Positions 17,820 through 27,463 of a DNA stretch of 64,000 bases are shown here, one piece after another. Position numbers and translations under genes: made by a program. This DNA comes from Clostridiales bacterium (lineage in GTDB: Bacteria; Bacillota; Clostridia; Oscillospirales; Oscillospiraceae): contig JAHAEW010000006.1 of NCBI GenBank assembly GCA_018374635.1, positions 4,995-68,994 on the forward strand. The letters are read 5' to 3'. How positions within the stretch are numbered: the first letter of the stretch is position 1; every line of letters starts with the position of its first letter. The notes beneath the pieces are model-generated. The model did not search any database. It was not told the DNA's origin and was given only the letters and a program-made list of their open reading frames with translations.

Positions 17820-17856
17820 AATGCGGTTCACATGAAAGTGTGAACCGCATTTTTTC
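17820..17856 (+). terminator. Terminator of the rubrerythrin gene
   Basis: A 13-bp stem (17820-17832 with 17839-17851, core ATGCGGTTCACA), 6-nt loop and T-run. Confidence 0.92.
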
Positions 17857-17981
17857 GCCTATATGCCGGCCCGACAAAATTTCGGGGCACTTCGTGAGCA
17901 ACTTTTTGCCCTCGTCCGTTCTGCTTGCTATACTGAAAGCTCAAGATGAAGGGCGCTTGAATGCCTTCCGGGTGGACCCCC
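17857..17981. other. Gene-free spacer between rubrerythrin and cupin terminators
   Basis: The 395 bp between the rubrerythrin stop and the cupin stop hold the two terminators (17820-17856 and 17982-18020). Between them I see no credible reading frame, promoter or repeat. Confidence 0.6.
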
Positions 17982-18020
17982 AAAAAAGCCGCTGCAAGTC
18001 CATTGGACTGCAGCGGCTTT
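17982..18020 (-). terminator. Terminator of the cupin gene
   Basis: AAAGCCGCTGCA (17985-17996) pairs with TGCAGCGGCTTT (18009-18020); the loop itself can pair further (AGTCCA/TGGACT). The A-run at 17982-17987 is a T-run on the minus strand. Confidence 0.88.
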
Positions 18021-18117
18021 GCTCGTACTTTGGCTGAAAAATAAGGTGTCCGGCGGATATTCAGAGCCAATTCTTATGTATCAACTCAACGATTTTTTGC
18101 CTGTGGGCCGGCGCCGC

Positions 18118-18564
18118 TCAGCCATGCTGGCTCCCGGTCTCCTGCCAATCGGCTGGATAGACGAAATAGACGTACCGGGCCCGTGTGGGCGTGCGGAAGT
18201 GGATGTGGGTATTTTTCGGGATGTAGAGCACGTCACCGGGCTGGCCGGTGAGTACCTGCCCGCTGTCCAGTACAATTTCCAGGGTGCCCTCCATTACATA
18301 GTCATACTCGTCATAGGTCAGGGTCCACTCGAAATCGGCGCGGTCCAGCAATTCCATTAGGCCGGCGCCCATACGGGGGGCCTCCTCCAGTGTGGTGAGA
18401 TCCTGCACCCGCACATCCTCGCGGCCCTCAAAAGGCTGGGTCTGGATCTGGCTGGGATGGATCAGCAGAGCGCCGCTGGGATCGCTCTGCTTGGCCACGC
18501 CGCCGGAAACCTGGGAGACCACACGGCTGACAATCTCTCGGATCAAATCTTCCTGTAATTGCAT
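18118..18564 (-). CDS. EutQ-like cupin protein
   Basis: A 148-residue protein with a C-terminal single cupin barrel of the EutQ (ethanolamine utilisation) kind. Cupin motif 1 is visible as TLTYDEYDYVMEGTLEI (about 80-96) and motif 2 as GDVLYIPKNTHIHF (about 112-125). The metal-ligand His of classical motif 1 appears replaced (YDEYDYV), as in EutQ. The helical N-terminus, LIREIVSRVVSQV, resembles microcompartment-associated N-terminal helices, but no shell protein is present here. It is divergent from the ureohydrolase gene and its promoter shares the first ten bases TTGACTTTTG with it. A role in handling an amine-derived compound is inference from this context. Confidence 0.72.
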   Translation of the reverse strand: MQLQEDLIREIVSRVVSQVSGGVAKQSDPSGALLIHPSQIQTQPFEGREDVRVQDLTTLEEAPRMGAGLMELLDRADFEWTLTYDEYDYVMEGTLEIVLDSGQVLTGQPGDVLYIPKNTHIHFRTPTRARYVYFVYPADWQETGSQHG

Positions 18565-18619
18565 GTCTGTAATGCTTCCTTTCTATTTCATGAAAGGAAC
18601 GCTCTCGATATTCAGCAAC

Positions 18620-18648
18620 AGCGTATCAGGACTGGGATCAAAAGTCAA
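18620..18648 (-). promoter_or_regulatory. Cupin gene promoter
   Basis: On the minus strand: TTGACT (18643-18648), 17-bp spacer, TACGCT (18620-18625). It does not carry the CACAARGG half-site seen at the other promoters of this module. Confidence 0.6.
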
Positions 18649-18685
18649 GGGGAGAGGGGCAAATAAAAATTTTTAAAAAAGTGGC

Positions 18686-18716
18686 TTGACTTTTGCGTTG
18701 CACAAAGGATTACCAT
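18686..18716 (+). promoter_or_regulatory. Ureohydrolase promoter with MerR-type 19-bp spacer and operator
   Basis: TTGACT (18686-18691) and TACCAT (18711-18716) are separated by 19 bp, the overlong spacing typical of MerR-activated promoters. The spacer carries a dyad centred at 18699 whose right half is GCACAAAGG. The half-site begins at the same distance from the -35 as in the sites at 20813 and 21233, which supports one shared regulator, probably the MerR protein at 19901-20731. Confidence 0.65.
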
Positions 18717-18727
18717 GTAGTCACTGC

Positions 18728-18791
18728 GGAAGGGGCGCCGCAAAGAAAGGCATCGCTCTCAATATTCATCTAGGGGAGGAAGGGGCGCCGC
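18728..18791 (+). repeat. 14-bp direct repeat in the ureohydrolase leader
   Basis: GGAAGGGGCGCCGC occurs at 18728-18741 and again at 18778-18791, 50 bp apart, inside the untranslated leader. Each copy contains the palindrome GGCGCC. The role is unknown. It could be part of an RNA structure or a protein site. Confidence 0.55.
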
Positions 18792-18865
18792 GGCCCGAAA
18801 AAACTGCCTCCGCCTGACACAGCGCATGCCGCATATTCTGGTTTGTGGAAAAGGAGACATAAGTC

Positions 18866-19825
18866 ATGATCAAGTACAAGGCTAAGAACTCTCTGAAGTC
18901 CCCCCGGTTCTCCGGCATCAAGACTTTCATGCGCATGGAGAACATCGCTACCGTCGACGACGTGGATTTCGTTGTGGTGGGCATTCCCTATGACACCTGT
19001 GCGTCTTACCGCGTGGGCACCCGCCTGGGGCCCGCCGCCATCCGCGACATGTCCTGCCTGGCGGCCAAGCCTTACAGCGGTCCCCTGCAGGTAGGCATCT
19101 TTGACGAGTGCTCCGGCGTGGACTACGGCGACATCGGCTCCGTGCCTGGCTACATCGAGGAGTCTTTTGACATCATCACCGAGGGCATGCTGCCCATCTT
19201 TGAGAAGGGCGTGGTGCCCATTGCCATGGGCGGTGACCACAGCGTCACCCTGCCGGAACTGCGCGCCTGTGCCAAAGCGAACGGCCCCGTGGCCCTGATC
19301 CACTTTGACGCTCACTACGATACCATCCACGAGTATTTTGGCAAGCCCTACAACCATGGCACCCCCTTCTATCACGCCGCCAAGGAGGGCCTGGTGGATA
19401 CCTCCAAGTCCATCCAGGTGGGCATCCGCGAGGGCCTGTACGGTCCCGAGGATCTGACCAACTCCACTGATCTGGGCTACAAGGTGCTCAAGGCCGACGA
19501 GTGCCACAAGATGACCATGCAGGAGATCGTGGACACCATCAAGGAGCGGGTGGGCAGCGCCAAGGCCTTCCTGACCTTTGACATCGACTTCCTGGATCCC
19601 GCCTATGCCCCCGGTACCGGTACTCCTGTGCCCGGCGGCTTCTCCACGGCCCAGGCTCTGGAACTCATCCGCGGCCTGAAGGATCTGAACATCATCGGCT
19701 ACGACATCGTGGAGGTTTCTCCCCCGTATGATCCCACCGGCATTACCGCGATCGCCGCCGCCGGCCTTATGCAGGAGTTCATCTCCCACGTGGCCTACCG
19801 CAAGAAGAACAACATCACGTTCTGA
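18866..19825 (+). CDS. speB: Ureohydrolase (agmatinase-family guanidino hydrolase)
   Basis: A 319-residue binuclear Mn enzyme that releases urea from a guanidino compound. The metal motifs are complete: GGDHS (122-126), DAHYD (148-152), FDIDFLDP with Asp 239 and 241, and the substrate-loop motif TGTPVPGG (251-258). GTRLGPAAIR is also typical. The third aromatic residue in DAHYD is unusual: agmatinases commonly have Thr or Ser there, so guanidinobutyrate, guanidinopropionate or another guanidino substrate is possible. AAAGGAGA lies before the ATG. No arginine decarboxylase is in the window. It is monocistronic and, by its promoter, likely activated by the nearby MerR regulator. The symbol reflects the family, not a proven substrate. 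Confidence 0.85.
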   Translation: MIKYKAKNSLKSPRFSGIKTFMRMENIATVDDVDFVVVGIPYDTCASYRVGTRLGPAAIRDMSCLAAKPYSGPLQVGIFDECSGVDYGDIGSVPGYIEESFDIITEGMLPIFEKGVVPIAMGGDHSVTLPELRACAKANGPVALIHFDAHYDTIHEYFGKPYNHGTPFYHAAKEGLVDTSKSIQVGIREGLYGPEDLTNSTDLGYKVLKADECHKMTMQEIVDTIKERVGSAKAFLTFDIDFLDPAYAPGTGTPVPGGFSTAQALELIRGLKDLNIIGYDIVEVSPPYDPTGITAIAAAGLMQEFISHVAYRKKNNITF

Positions 19826-19869
19826 CCGGGATTTCCGATACCCGGCAGACAGATACAAGCTGCAAGGAC

Positions 19870-19894
19870 CCCGCCATATCCATGGCGGGGTCCT
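19870..19894. terminator. Short hairpin between convergent genes
   Basis: CCCCGCCAT (19869-19877) and ATGGCGGGG (19882-19890) pair as a 9-bp stem between the ureohydrolase and the minus-strand MerR gene. The T-run is weak on both sides, so this is a probable bidirectional terminator. Confidence 0.6.
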
Positions 19895-19900
19895 TCGTCG

Positions 19901-20731
19901 TTATATGCTCTTGACTGGCACCTGGATCTCCAGCAGGGTCTCGCAGGGATCGCTGGTAAGGGTCTTGTCGATTTTGTAGATCTGGAAGAGCCTCCCGTCC
20001 ACCGCCAGGCTGTGGACGCGGAGGTAGTCCTTGATCAATTCGAAGGAGGGGCTGTACTCCTCCAGGCCGCCGTCGTGGTAGTACATGCAGATATATTTCC
20101 CGGCGGGGATCTCCTGCTTGTATTCGGACTGGATGTCGCTGTCCTCCACAAACAGCATGGGCACGGAGGGGATATATCCCTCCGCCTTTTCCAGCAGCCG
20201 CTCATCGGCGTAGACGCCCACCCGGTCGCTTGCCAGGATGGGGGCGGTCTCGTCCAGATACCACTCCAGCTTGGTAAAGGCGTAGGCGTGCTCCCGGGGG
20301 CCGCCGGCGGGCTCATCAAACGTGATTATATAGCGCTTGGGGAAATGGCACTCAAAGACCACATCGGTGACCGGAGGTTCTCCCAGCTGCTCCAGAAAGT
20401 GTAGCTTCCGGCTCAAAGTCTTACTCAGCAGCATCTTCTGACGAATCTCCTCCTGGAGCAGTTGATGGTGATGCGCCAGGATCTCTCTGGACTTTTTCAG
20501 GTTGCGGTCCCTGAAGTAGTCCATCACATCCTCCACCGACATGCCCAGCTGGCGCAGCTCCTTGATGGTGCCCAGGCGCTCGTACTGGCGGATGGAGTAG
20601 TACCGGTATTTGGTCTCCGGGTCCACGTAGACCGGCTTGATCAGACCGATCCTGTCGTAGTAGCGGAGAGTCTCGCTGGTCACCTTCCGCAGCTTGGCCA
20701 GCTCTGTGATCGAGAGGAGATCCTGTTTCAT
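19901..20731 (-). CDS. MerR-family regulator with GyrI-like effector domain
   Basis: A 276-residue BmrR-type transcription factor. Residues 5-75 form the winged MerR helix-turn-helix (SITELAKLRKVTSETLRYYDRIGLIKP, then YRYYSIRQYERLGTI). A dimerisation coiled coil follows (about 80-120). Residues 125-276 form a GyrI-like small-molecule domain, with PAGKYICMYYHDGG and the closing LLEIQVPV strand. MerR proteins bind dyads in overlong promoter spacers and untwist them on ligand binding. Three such sites lie within 3 kb (18686, 20813, 21233). The start at 20731 is chosen because GGAGG is 7 nt upstream; the frame runs on upstream of the promoter, so a longer start is unlikely. Aromatic residues in the effector domain suit cationic or amine ligands (inference). 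Confidence 0.85.
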   Translation of the reverse strand: MKQDLLSITELAKLRKVTSETLRYYDRIGLIKPVYVDPETKYRYYSIRQYERLGTIKELRQLGMSVEDVMDYFRDRNLKKSREILAHHHQLLQEEIRQKMLLSKTLSRKLHFLEQLGEPPVTDVVFECHFPKRYIITFDEPAGGPREHAYAFTKLEWYLDETAPILASDRVGVYADERLLEKAEGYIPSVPMLFVEDSDIQSEYKQEIPAGKYICMYYHDGGLEEYSPSFELIKDYLRVHSLAVDGRLFQIYKIDKTLTSDPCETLLEIQVPVKSI

Positions 20732-20771
20732 GCCATGCCTCCATTTTGCTCTTTCCGGAAAGATTTGACTC

Positions 20772-20800
20772 ATTTTATCACAGCCCGACCGGGTTGTCAA
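20772..20800 (-). promoter_or_regulatory. Promoter of the MerR regulator gene
   Basis: On the minus strand: perfect TTGACA (20795-20800), 17-bp spacer, TAAAAT (20772-20777). The operator-like site at 20813-20842 lies just upstream and divergent, so autoregulation is plausible. Confidence 0.8.
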
Positions 20801-20812
20801 AAGATCTCGGCC

Positions 20813-20842
20813 TTGACCTTGGAGCAGCACAAGGGATAAGAT
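20813..20842 (+). promoter_or_regulatory. MerR-type operator/promoter divergent from the regulator gene
   Basis: TTGACC (20813-20818), 18-bp spacer, TAAGAT (20837-20842). The spacer holds CCTTG and CAAGG arms (20817-20821, 20830-20834), and CACAAGGG starts 15 bp after the first base of TTGACC, exactly as at 21233. Nothing convincing is encoded directly downstream on the plus strand, so the site may serve mainly to control the divergent regulator gene. Confidence 0.55.
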
Positions 20843-21232
20843 GTTCCCGGCCAAAATCGCAGGAAGGGACAGAATCACCGACCAGCCAATGCGGCTTGTG
20901 ATGACGGCTGGATGCCCTGCGGGACGGGGCGCATCATCCAAGCCTTCAGACCGCCGCCCGAGAGACGGTCAGGGACAGCCTTTTCCTGCTCCAAGATTTG
21001 GACGAACGGCCACGGCCGGAAGCGTTTTGCCTTGCACAGGCCGTTATTTCCCGGCAGGATGGGCGCGGGTATGCGCTGATATAATACTAAAACAAGAAAA
21101 AGAGGAAGAAACACCCAGACACTGCTGGCTGGAATGCCCTCGATTCTTGTGCAGTTTATCTAAAATATATAAAATAAAATCGACCAATTCGTACAAAAAG
21201 AGCGCGAAAGCAGTGGAATTGCGGAAAATGCA
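20843..21232. other. Gene-free spacer, possibly with a decayed gene
   Basis: This 390-bp stretch between the operator at 20813 and the kinase promoter has no credible full gene. One plus-strand frame from about 20923 reads roughly 58 protein-like codons (RDGAHHPSLQTAARETV, later QDGRGYALI) and ends near 21086, but it has no start codon, no RBS and is preceded by two stops. It may be a gene remnant or chance in GC-rich DNA. Confidence 0.4.
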
Positions 21233-21263
21233 TTGACCCTTTTGTAACACAAGGGTATACGAT
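21233..21263 (+). promoter_or_regulatory. Kinase/alcohol dehydrogenase promoter with MerR-type operator
   Basis: TTGACC (21233-21238) and TACGAT (21258-21263) are 19 bp apart; TATACG at 17 bp is an alternative. The spacer is almost filled by a 9-1-9 dyad (21237-21255): CCCTTTTGT, A, ACACAAGGG, with one mismatch. This is the best of the three MerR-type sites in the module. Confidence 0.7.
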
Positions 21264-21274
21264 TGACCCAGAAA

Positions 21275-21303
21275 GCAGGGCGGGCGCCCCCACGCCGCCC
21301 TGC
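21275..21303 (+). other. Leader hairpin upstream of the kinase gene
   Basis: GCAGGGCGG (21275-21283) pairs perfectly with CCGCCCTGC (21295-21303). It lies in the 5' untranslated leader about 60 nt before the start codon. No T-run follows, so it is not a terminator; it may stabilise the mRNA or be part of a regulatory fold. Confidence 0.5.
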
Positions 21304-21365
21304 GGACGAAACAAGGCACCCAACCACCGCGGCACCAACATCATCGACGATAAGGAGAATTTGCT

Positions 21366-22331
21366 GTGGAACAGAAGAATTTGTCTGTATTTGGAACCGT
21401 GATCCGCAATGAAGAGATCGCCGACTTTGTGCGCCTGGTCAACCTGACCCGTGAGATCTTTCAGCAGGAGCTGACCATTCTGGAGATTATGCCCGGCGGC
21501 CTGACCAATAAGAACTTCCGGGCTGTCACGAAGGACGGCACCCAGGTGGCCATCCGCCTGGCCGGCCAGGGCACTGCCAACTACATCAACCGCCCCGGCG
21601 AGAAGCACAACGCCACTCAGATGGCCAGCCTCGGCATCGCCCCCGAGATTTACTATTACGATCCCAAGACCGGCTCCCAGATCGTCGAGTACATCGATGC
21701 GCCCACCATGCATCCCATGGACTTCCAGACCCGGGACGAGGTGCTGACCAAGGCCGGTCAGGTCATGCGCCGCTACCACGACAGCGGCATGGAGTTCAAG
21801 ACCTCCTTCAATCCCATCACCAAGATCGAGGAGTACAAGGCCATTATGGCTGAGCACAAGTACGAGAAGCGCTACGAGGGCTGGAACCGTATCGTGGAGA
21901 ATCTGGACCGGATCGCCGCCGCCTACAAGAAGAACCCGCCCCGCCAGGTGCCCTGCCACAATGACACTCTGGCCGAGAACTTCATGTTCCAGGGGGAGAA
22001 AATGCGTGTCATCGACTGGGAGTACGGCGGCATGAACGACGGCTACTACGACATTGCCTGCGTCTGTGTGGAGAACCCCCTGGACGCCAAGTGTGAGGAG
22101 ACCTATCTGCGGGCCTACTGCGGCGGTGAGCCCAGCGAGGAGGCCCGGGCCCGGGTGCTCATCAACAAGTTCCTGGTGACCGCCCACTGGTCCACCTGGT
22201 CTCTGGTGCAGATCTGCTACGGCAAGGACGCCGATTTCTACTGGGAGTATGGCCGCACCCGCGACGTCCAGGCCTGTTCCTTCCTCGACGATCCCAACTT
22301 CCCCCGCTATCTGGAGCTCATCGGCGGCTGA
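21366..22331 (+). CDS. Choline/ethanolamine-kinase-family (LicA-like) phosphotransferase
   Basis: A 321-residue aminoglycoside-phosphotransferase-fold kinase. The nucleotide loop is GGLTNKNF (44-51), with the Lys-equivalent region VAIRLAGQGT. The catalytic Brenner-type motif is HNDTLAENF (198-206) and the Mg-binding motif IDWEYGGMND begins near 216. HWSTWSLVQ is typical of LicA and eukaryotic-like choline kinases. The likely substrate is choline, ethanolamine or a related amino alcohol. In Gram-positives LicA serves phosphocholine decoration of surface glycans, but no licC/licD genes are here. Instead the next gene, 40 bp on, is an alcohol dehydrogenase, which suits catabolism of a phosphorylated amino alcohol. 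GTG start with AAGGAG 8 nt upstream. Confidence 0.83.
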   Translation: MEQKNLSVFGTVIRNEEIADFVRLVNLTREIFQQELTILEIMPGGLTNKNFRAVTKDGTQVAIRLAGQGTANYINRPGEKHNATQMASLGIAPEIYYYDPKTGSQIVEYIDAPTMHPMDFQTRDEVLTKAGQVMRRYHDSGMEFKTSFNPITKIEEYKAIMAEHKYEKRYEGWNRIVENLDRIAAAYKKNPPRQVPCHNDTLAENFMFQGEKMRVIDWEYGGMNDGYYDIACVCVENPLDAKCEETYLRAYCGGEPSEEARARVLINKFLVTAHWSTWSLVQICYGKDADFYWEYGRTRDVQACSFLDDPNFPRYLELIGG

Positions 22332-22371
22332 GCCGGCACGGATGCTGAACTGAGAGGAGAGATCAGAACCT

Positions 22372-23451
22372 ATGGCAGTGATCGGCACTAAGGAACAGCC
22401 TATCCGCCGGGCCTGCCTGGTCTGCGACCCATTCCTGGTGAAAAACGGGGCAGCCGGGCGGGTGACCGGCCTGCTGGACGCCATGGGGGCCCAATGGGAG
22501 ATCTTTGACCAGGTCATCCCCAATCCTACCGTGGAGCTGGTGAGCCAGGGCGTGGCCCACATCCTGGACTACCAGCCGGACACGGTGATCGCCCTGGGCG
22601 GCGGCTCCGCCATCGACACCGGCAAGGCCATCAGCTTCATCTATACCAATGCCACGGGGGCGGAGAAGCCCCGGTGCATCGCGATCCCCACCACCTCCGG
22701 GACAGGCAGCGAGGTCACCTCCTTCTCCGTGCTCTCCGACCCGTCCGCCGGCGCCAAGTACCCTCTGGTGGACAACCAGATGCTCCCTGAGGTGGCCCTG
22801 CTGGACCCCTCCCTTACCGTAAGCGTGCCGCCGCAGGTCACGGCAGATACCGGCCTGGACGTGCTCACCCACGCCGCGGAGGCCTATGCGTCCACCGGGG
22901 CCAGCGACTTTACCGATGCCCTGGCGGAGAAGGCGTGCGCCCTGGTCCTGGAGCACCTGCCCCGGGCGGTGAAGAACGGAGAGGATCTGGAGGCCCGGGA
23001 GAAGCTGCACGCTGCATCCTGCATGGCGGGCATGGCCTTCAACAGCGCTGGGCTGGGCATGTGCCACGCCATGGCCCACGCTCTGGGAGAACAGCTGCAC
23101 CTGCCTCACGGCAGATGCAACGCCCTGCTGCTCCCCCATGTGATCGGCTTCAACGCGGGGCTGGGGGAGACCGGGAGCTTTTCCGCCCAGGCCCGGTATG
23201 CGGCCCTGGCCAAGCGGATGGGCCTCTGCTGCTACAACGAGGGAGTGGCCGTGCGCAGCCTGATTAAGCAGGTCCAGGAGCTTATGAGCCAGGTCTCCAT
23301 CGCTCCAAAGCTGGCGGAGCAGGCCCAGCGGGAGGAGCTGCGCGGCGCGCTGGAGCAGATCTGTGCATTGGCACAGAAGGACTCCTGTCTGGAGAGTAAC
23401 CCGCGGCCGGCAAGCGCGGAACAGATGGCATCCATTCTGTCGCAGCTCTGA
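22372..23451 (+). CDS. Iron-containing alcohol dehydrogenase (PduQ/EutG/CutO-like)
   Basis: A 359-residue group III alcohol dehydrogenase reducing short-chain aldehydes with NAD(P)H. The nucleotide site includes VIALGGGSAIDTGKA, followed by IPTTSGTGSEVTSFSVL. The iron site is given by the Asp in TGLDVLTHAAEAY and by histidines in GMCHAMAHALGEQLHLPHGRCNA, quoted here in parts: CHAMAH and LPHGRCNA. The family match is to propanol/ethanol dehydrogenases linked to propanediol, ethanolamine and choline utilisation. No microcompartment gene is near. It is co-transcribed with the kinase. GAGAGGAGA lies upstream of the ATG. The terminator at 23532 closes the operon. Confidence 0.9.
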   Translation: MAVIGTKEQPIRRACLVCDPFLVKNGAAGRVTGLLDAMGAQWEIFDQVIPNPTVELVSQGVAHILDYQPDTVIALGGGSAIDTGKAISFIYTNATGAEKPRCIAIPTTSGTGSEVTSFSVLSDPSAGAKYPLVDNQMLPEVALLDPSLTVSVPPQVTADTGLDVLTHAAEAYASTGASDFTDALAEKACALVLEHLPRAVKNGEDLEAREKLHAASCMAGMAFNSAGLGMCHAMAHALGEQLHLPHGRCNALLLPHVIGFNAGLGETGSFSAQARYAALAKRMGLCCYNEGVAVRSLIKQVQELMSQVSIAPKLAEQAQREELRGALEQICALAQKDSCLESNPRPASAEQMASILSQL

Positions 23452-23531
23452 ATGATACGGAATGTCAGCGGCCGGCAGAAGCAAAATTGTTTCACCAGCT
23501 GTTTAAAAACTGGATAAGGAAGCGTGCCTTG

Positions 23532-23564
23532 AGAGGGGATCGGGAAACCGGTTCCCTCTTTTTT
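23532..23564 (+). terminator. Terminator of the kinase-dehydrogenase operon
   Basis: AGAGGGGA (23532-23539) pairs with TTCCCTCT (23552-23559) with one wobble, followed by a T-run. The stretch 23565-23698, before the next terminator, is AT-rich and holds no gene that I can see. Confidence 0.85.
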
Positions 23565-23698
23565 GCGCTCTGGCATCGATGTGATGCCATAAAAATGGAA
23601 AAAAAAGTAAAAATAAAACGGAAAATACCGTATTTTGAGACTCAAAAGAATTGAAATACTATATCATGTGGAAAACACGGTGGACAATGTGGACAAGT

Positions 23699-23732
23699 AA
23701 AAAAACGGGAGACCGCACAGGGCGGTCTCCCG
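23699..23732 (-). terminator. Terminator of clpB
   Basis: CGGGAGACCGC (23706-23716) pairs perfectly with 23722-23732; the A-run at 23699-23705 is a T-run on the minus strand. Confidence 0.92.
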
Positions 23733-23766
23733 GCAGGGGGTATTTCCGTTGAGAGGAAAAAACTTA

Positions 23767-26391
<2,625 letters not shown>

Positions 26392-26448
26392 AACGCAGTT
26401 CACATCCTTTCAGAGAAAAAATAAAGTAACATACGGATGGCCGATAAA

Positions 26449-26477
26449 AAGATAAGCTTGGTTGGGTGTAAAGTCAA
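26449..26477 (-). promoter_or_regulatory. clpB promoter
   Basis: On the minus strand: TTGACT (26472-26477), 17-bp spacer, TATCTT (26449-26454). Confidence 0.75.
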
Positions 26478-26522
26478 CAGTTTCCTCTATGTTTCTGGGG
26501 AAATTGCCGTGCGGCAGGGGCC

Positions 26523-26542
26523 CTACTAGCATTCGATAGTAG
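26523..26542. other. Short inverted repeat in the clpB/Cys-rich gene divergent region
   Basis: CTACTA (26523-26528) and TAGTAG (26537-26542) form a 6-bp inverted repeat with an 8-nt spacer between divergent genes. It could be a protein site. No further support. Confidence 0.3.
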
Positions 26543-26592
26543 AATCAACACGGTTCCAAAAAATATGATACAATGCCCTTGAGGTGATAAAC

Positions 26593-26808
26593 ATGAAAAC
26601 GACACGCTACTACATGGTGGAGGCGGAGGTGTGCGGGATGTGCAAACACTACTACCAACACTTCGTACTGGGACGGGGCGAGCGCTTCCATCCCCTCTGG
26701 TATGGGCACTGCGGCCGACGGGGAATGCCCCATCCCCAGCCGGGCGAGGTCTGCCCCCACTGGACCCCCGCGCTGAAAACGGAAGAGGAGCCGGCCAGTG
26801 TGGACTGA
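26593..26808 (+). CDS. Small Cys-rich putative zinc-binding protein
   Basis: A 71-residue protein. The spacing EVCGMCKHY ... YGHCGRRG ... GEVCPHW gives four cysteines in two pairs about 26-35 residues apart plus several His, suggesting a small zinc-binding fold. It has no membrane segment. GAGGTG sits 6 nt before the ATG at 26593, and a possible -10 TACAAT lies near 26570. Codon use fits the genome, so I regard it as real despite its size. It is divergent from clpB and convergent with hsp20, so a protein-quality or metal-stress role is possible but only by position. I do not recognise the family. Confidence 0.68.
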   Translation: MKTTRYYMVEAEVCGMCKHYYQHFVLGRGERFHPLWYGHCGRRGMPHPQPGEVCPHWTPALKTEEEPASVD

Positions 26809-26829
26809 CCGGCTCCCCGTCTGCGAGGT

Positions 26830-27258
26830 TTAGTCGATGGCGATGCGCTTGGCCTCAGGCACAACGGGGCGGGCCTTGGGGAGCCGGAGCTCCAGGATAC
26901 CATCCTTGTAGGCGGCGGTGATGCCGCTCTCATCGATGCCGGTCACGTCAAAGCTGCGGGAGAAGGTGCCGTAGCGGCGCTCCCGCCGGATGTACTGGCC
27001 CTTCTGCGCCTTGTCCTCCTCACTCTCACTGCGCTGGGCGGCGATGGTGAGGATGCCATCCTTCAGATCCAGTCGGATGTCCTCTTTGCAGAAGCCGGGC
27101 AGCTCACATTCTAAAATGAAGCACTCGCCGGCGTCCCGGATGTCGGTGCGGAAGGCGGGCATATTGGCGCCGCTCTCCCCAAAGAATTTGCGCTGGAAGT
27201 TATCAAAGGTGTCGAAAAAGTTGTCATTTGTGCGCTCAAACGGAAGCATACCAAACAT
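26830..27258 (-). CDS. Hsp20/alpha-crystallin small heat shock protein
   Basis: A 142-residue ATP-independent holdase. The alpha-crystallin domain spans about 40-135: RTDIRDAGECFILECELPGF in the first strands, then KEDIRLDLKDGILTI, the conserved strand near GTFSRSFDV, and the closing AAYKDGILELRLPK, which is the family's GVL-like motif. A short Phe-rich N-terminus (FFDTFDNFQRKFFGE) is typical for client binding. The true start is the ATG at 27258; the upstream TTG in frame is part of the RBS AAAGGAG itself. The upstream region carries a CIRCE-type element at 27464-27490 and a possible -10 TATACT near 27410, so HrcA control is likely. Confidence 0.92.
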   Translation of the reverse strand: MFGMLPFERTNDNFFDTFDNFQRKFFGESGANMPAFRTDIRDAGECFILECELPGFCKEDIRLDLKDGILTIAAQRSESEEDKAQKGQYIRRERRYGTFSRSFDVTGIDESGITAAYKDGILELRLPKARPVVPEAKRIAID

Positions 27259-27463
27259 AATGAGGTCTCCTTTCAAATTCGGCGGCGGGGAACAGAGGTT
27301 AGCAATAAAAGAAATAGACTGCTATTTCTACGTTTTTCTCTGGTCCGAGCCGCTGTGAGAAGGTCCAGCGGCGGCCGGTTTGACTCCTCACCTCGTTTTG
27401 TTGCCTCTAGTATAGGGCGGATTTATGAACAAATATACAATAGATTATGTCTAAATTGTAAAT

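Noticed and set aside
18721..18865. Guanidine-I (ykkC) riboswitch in the ureohydrolase leader
   Set aside because: CTAGGG and CCGAAA fragments recall the motif, but the order, spacing and the conserved ACGG segment are not present.
20841..21236. Plus-strand frame of 131 codons downstream of the operator at 20813
   Set aside because: It would start at or before the predicted transcription start, has no RBS, and its composition is not protein-like. A separate 58-codon stretch looks more protein-like but has no start.
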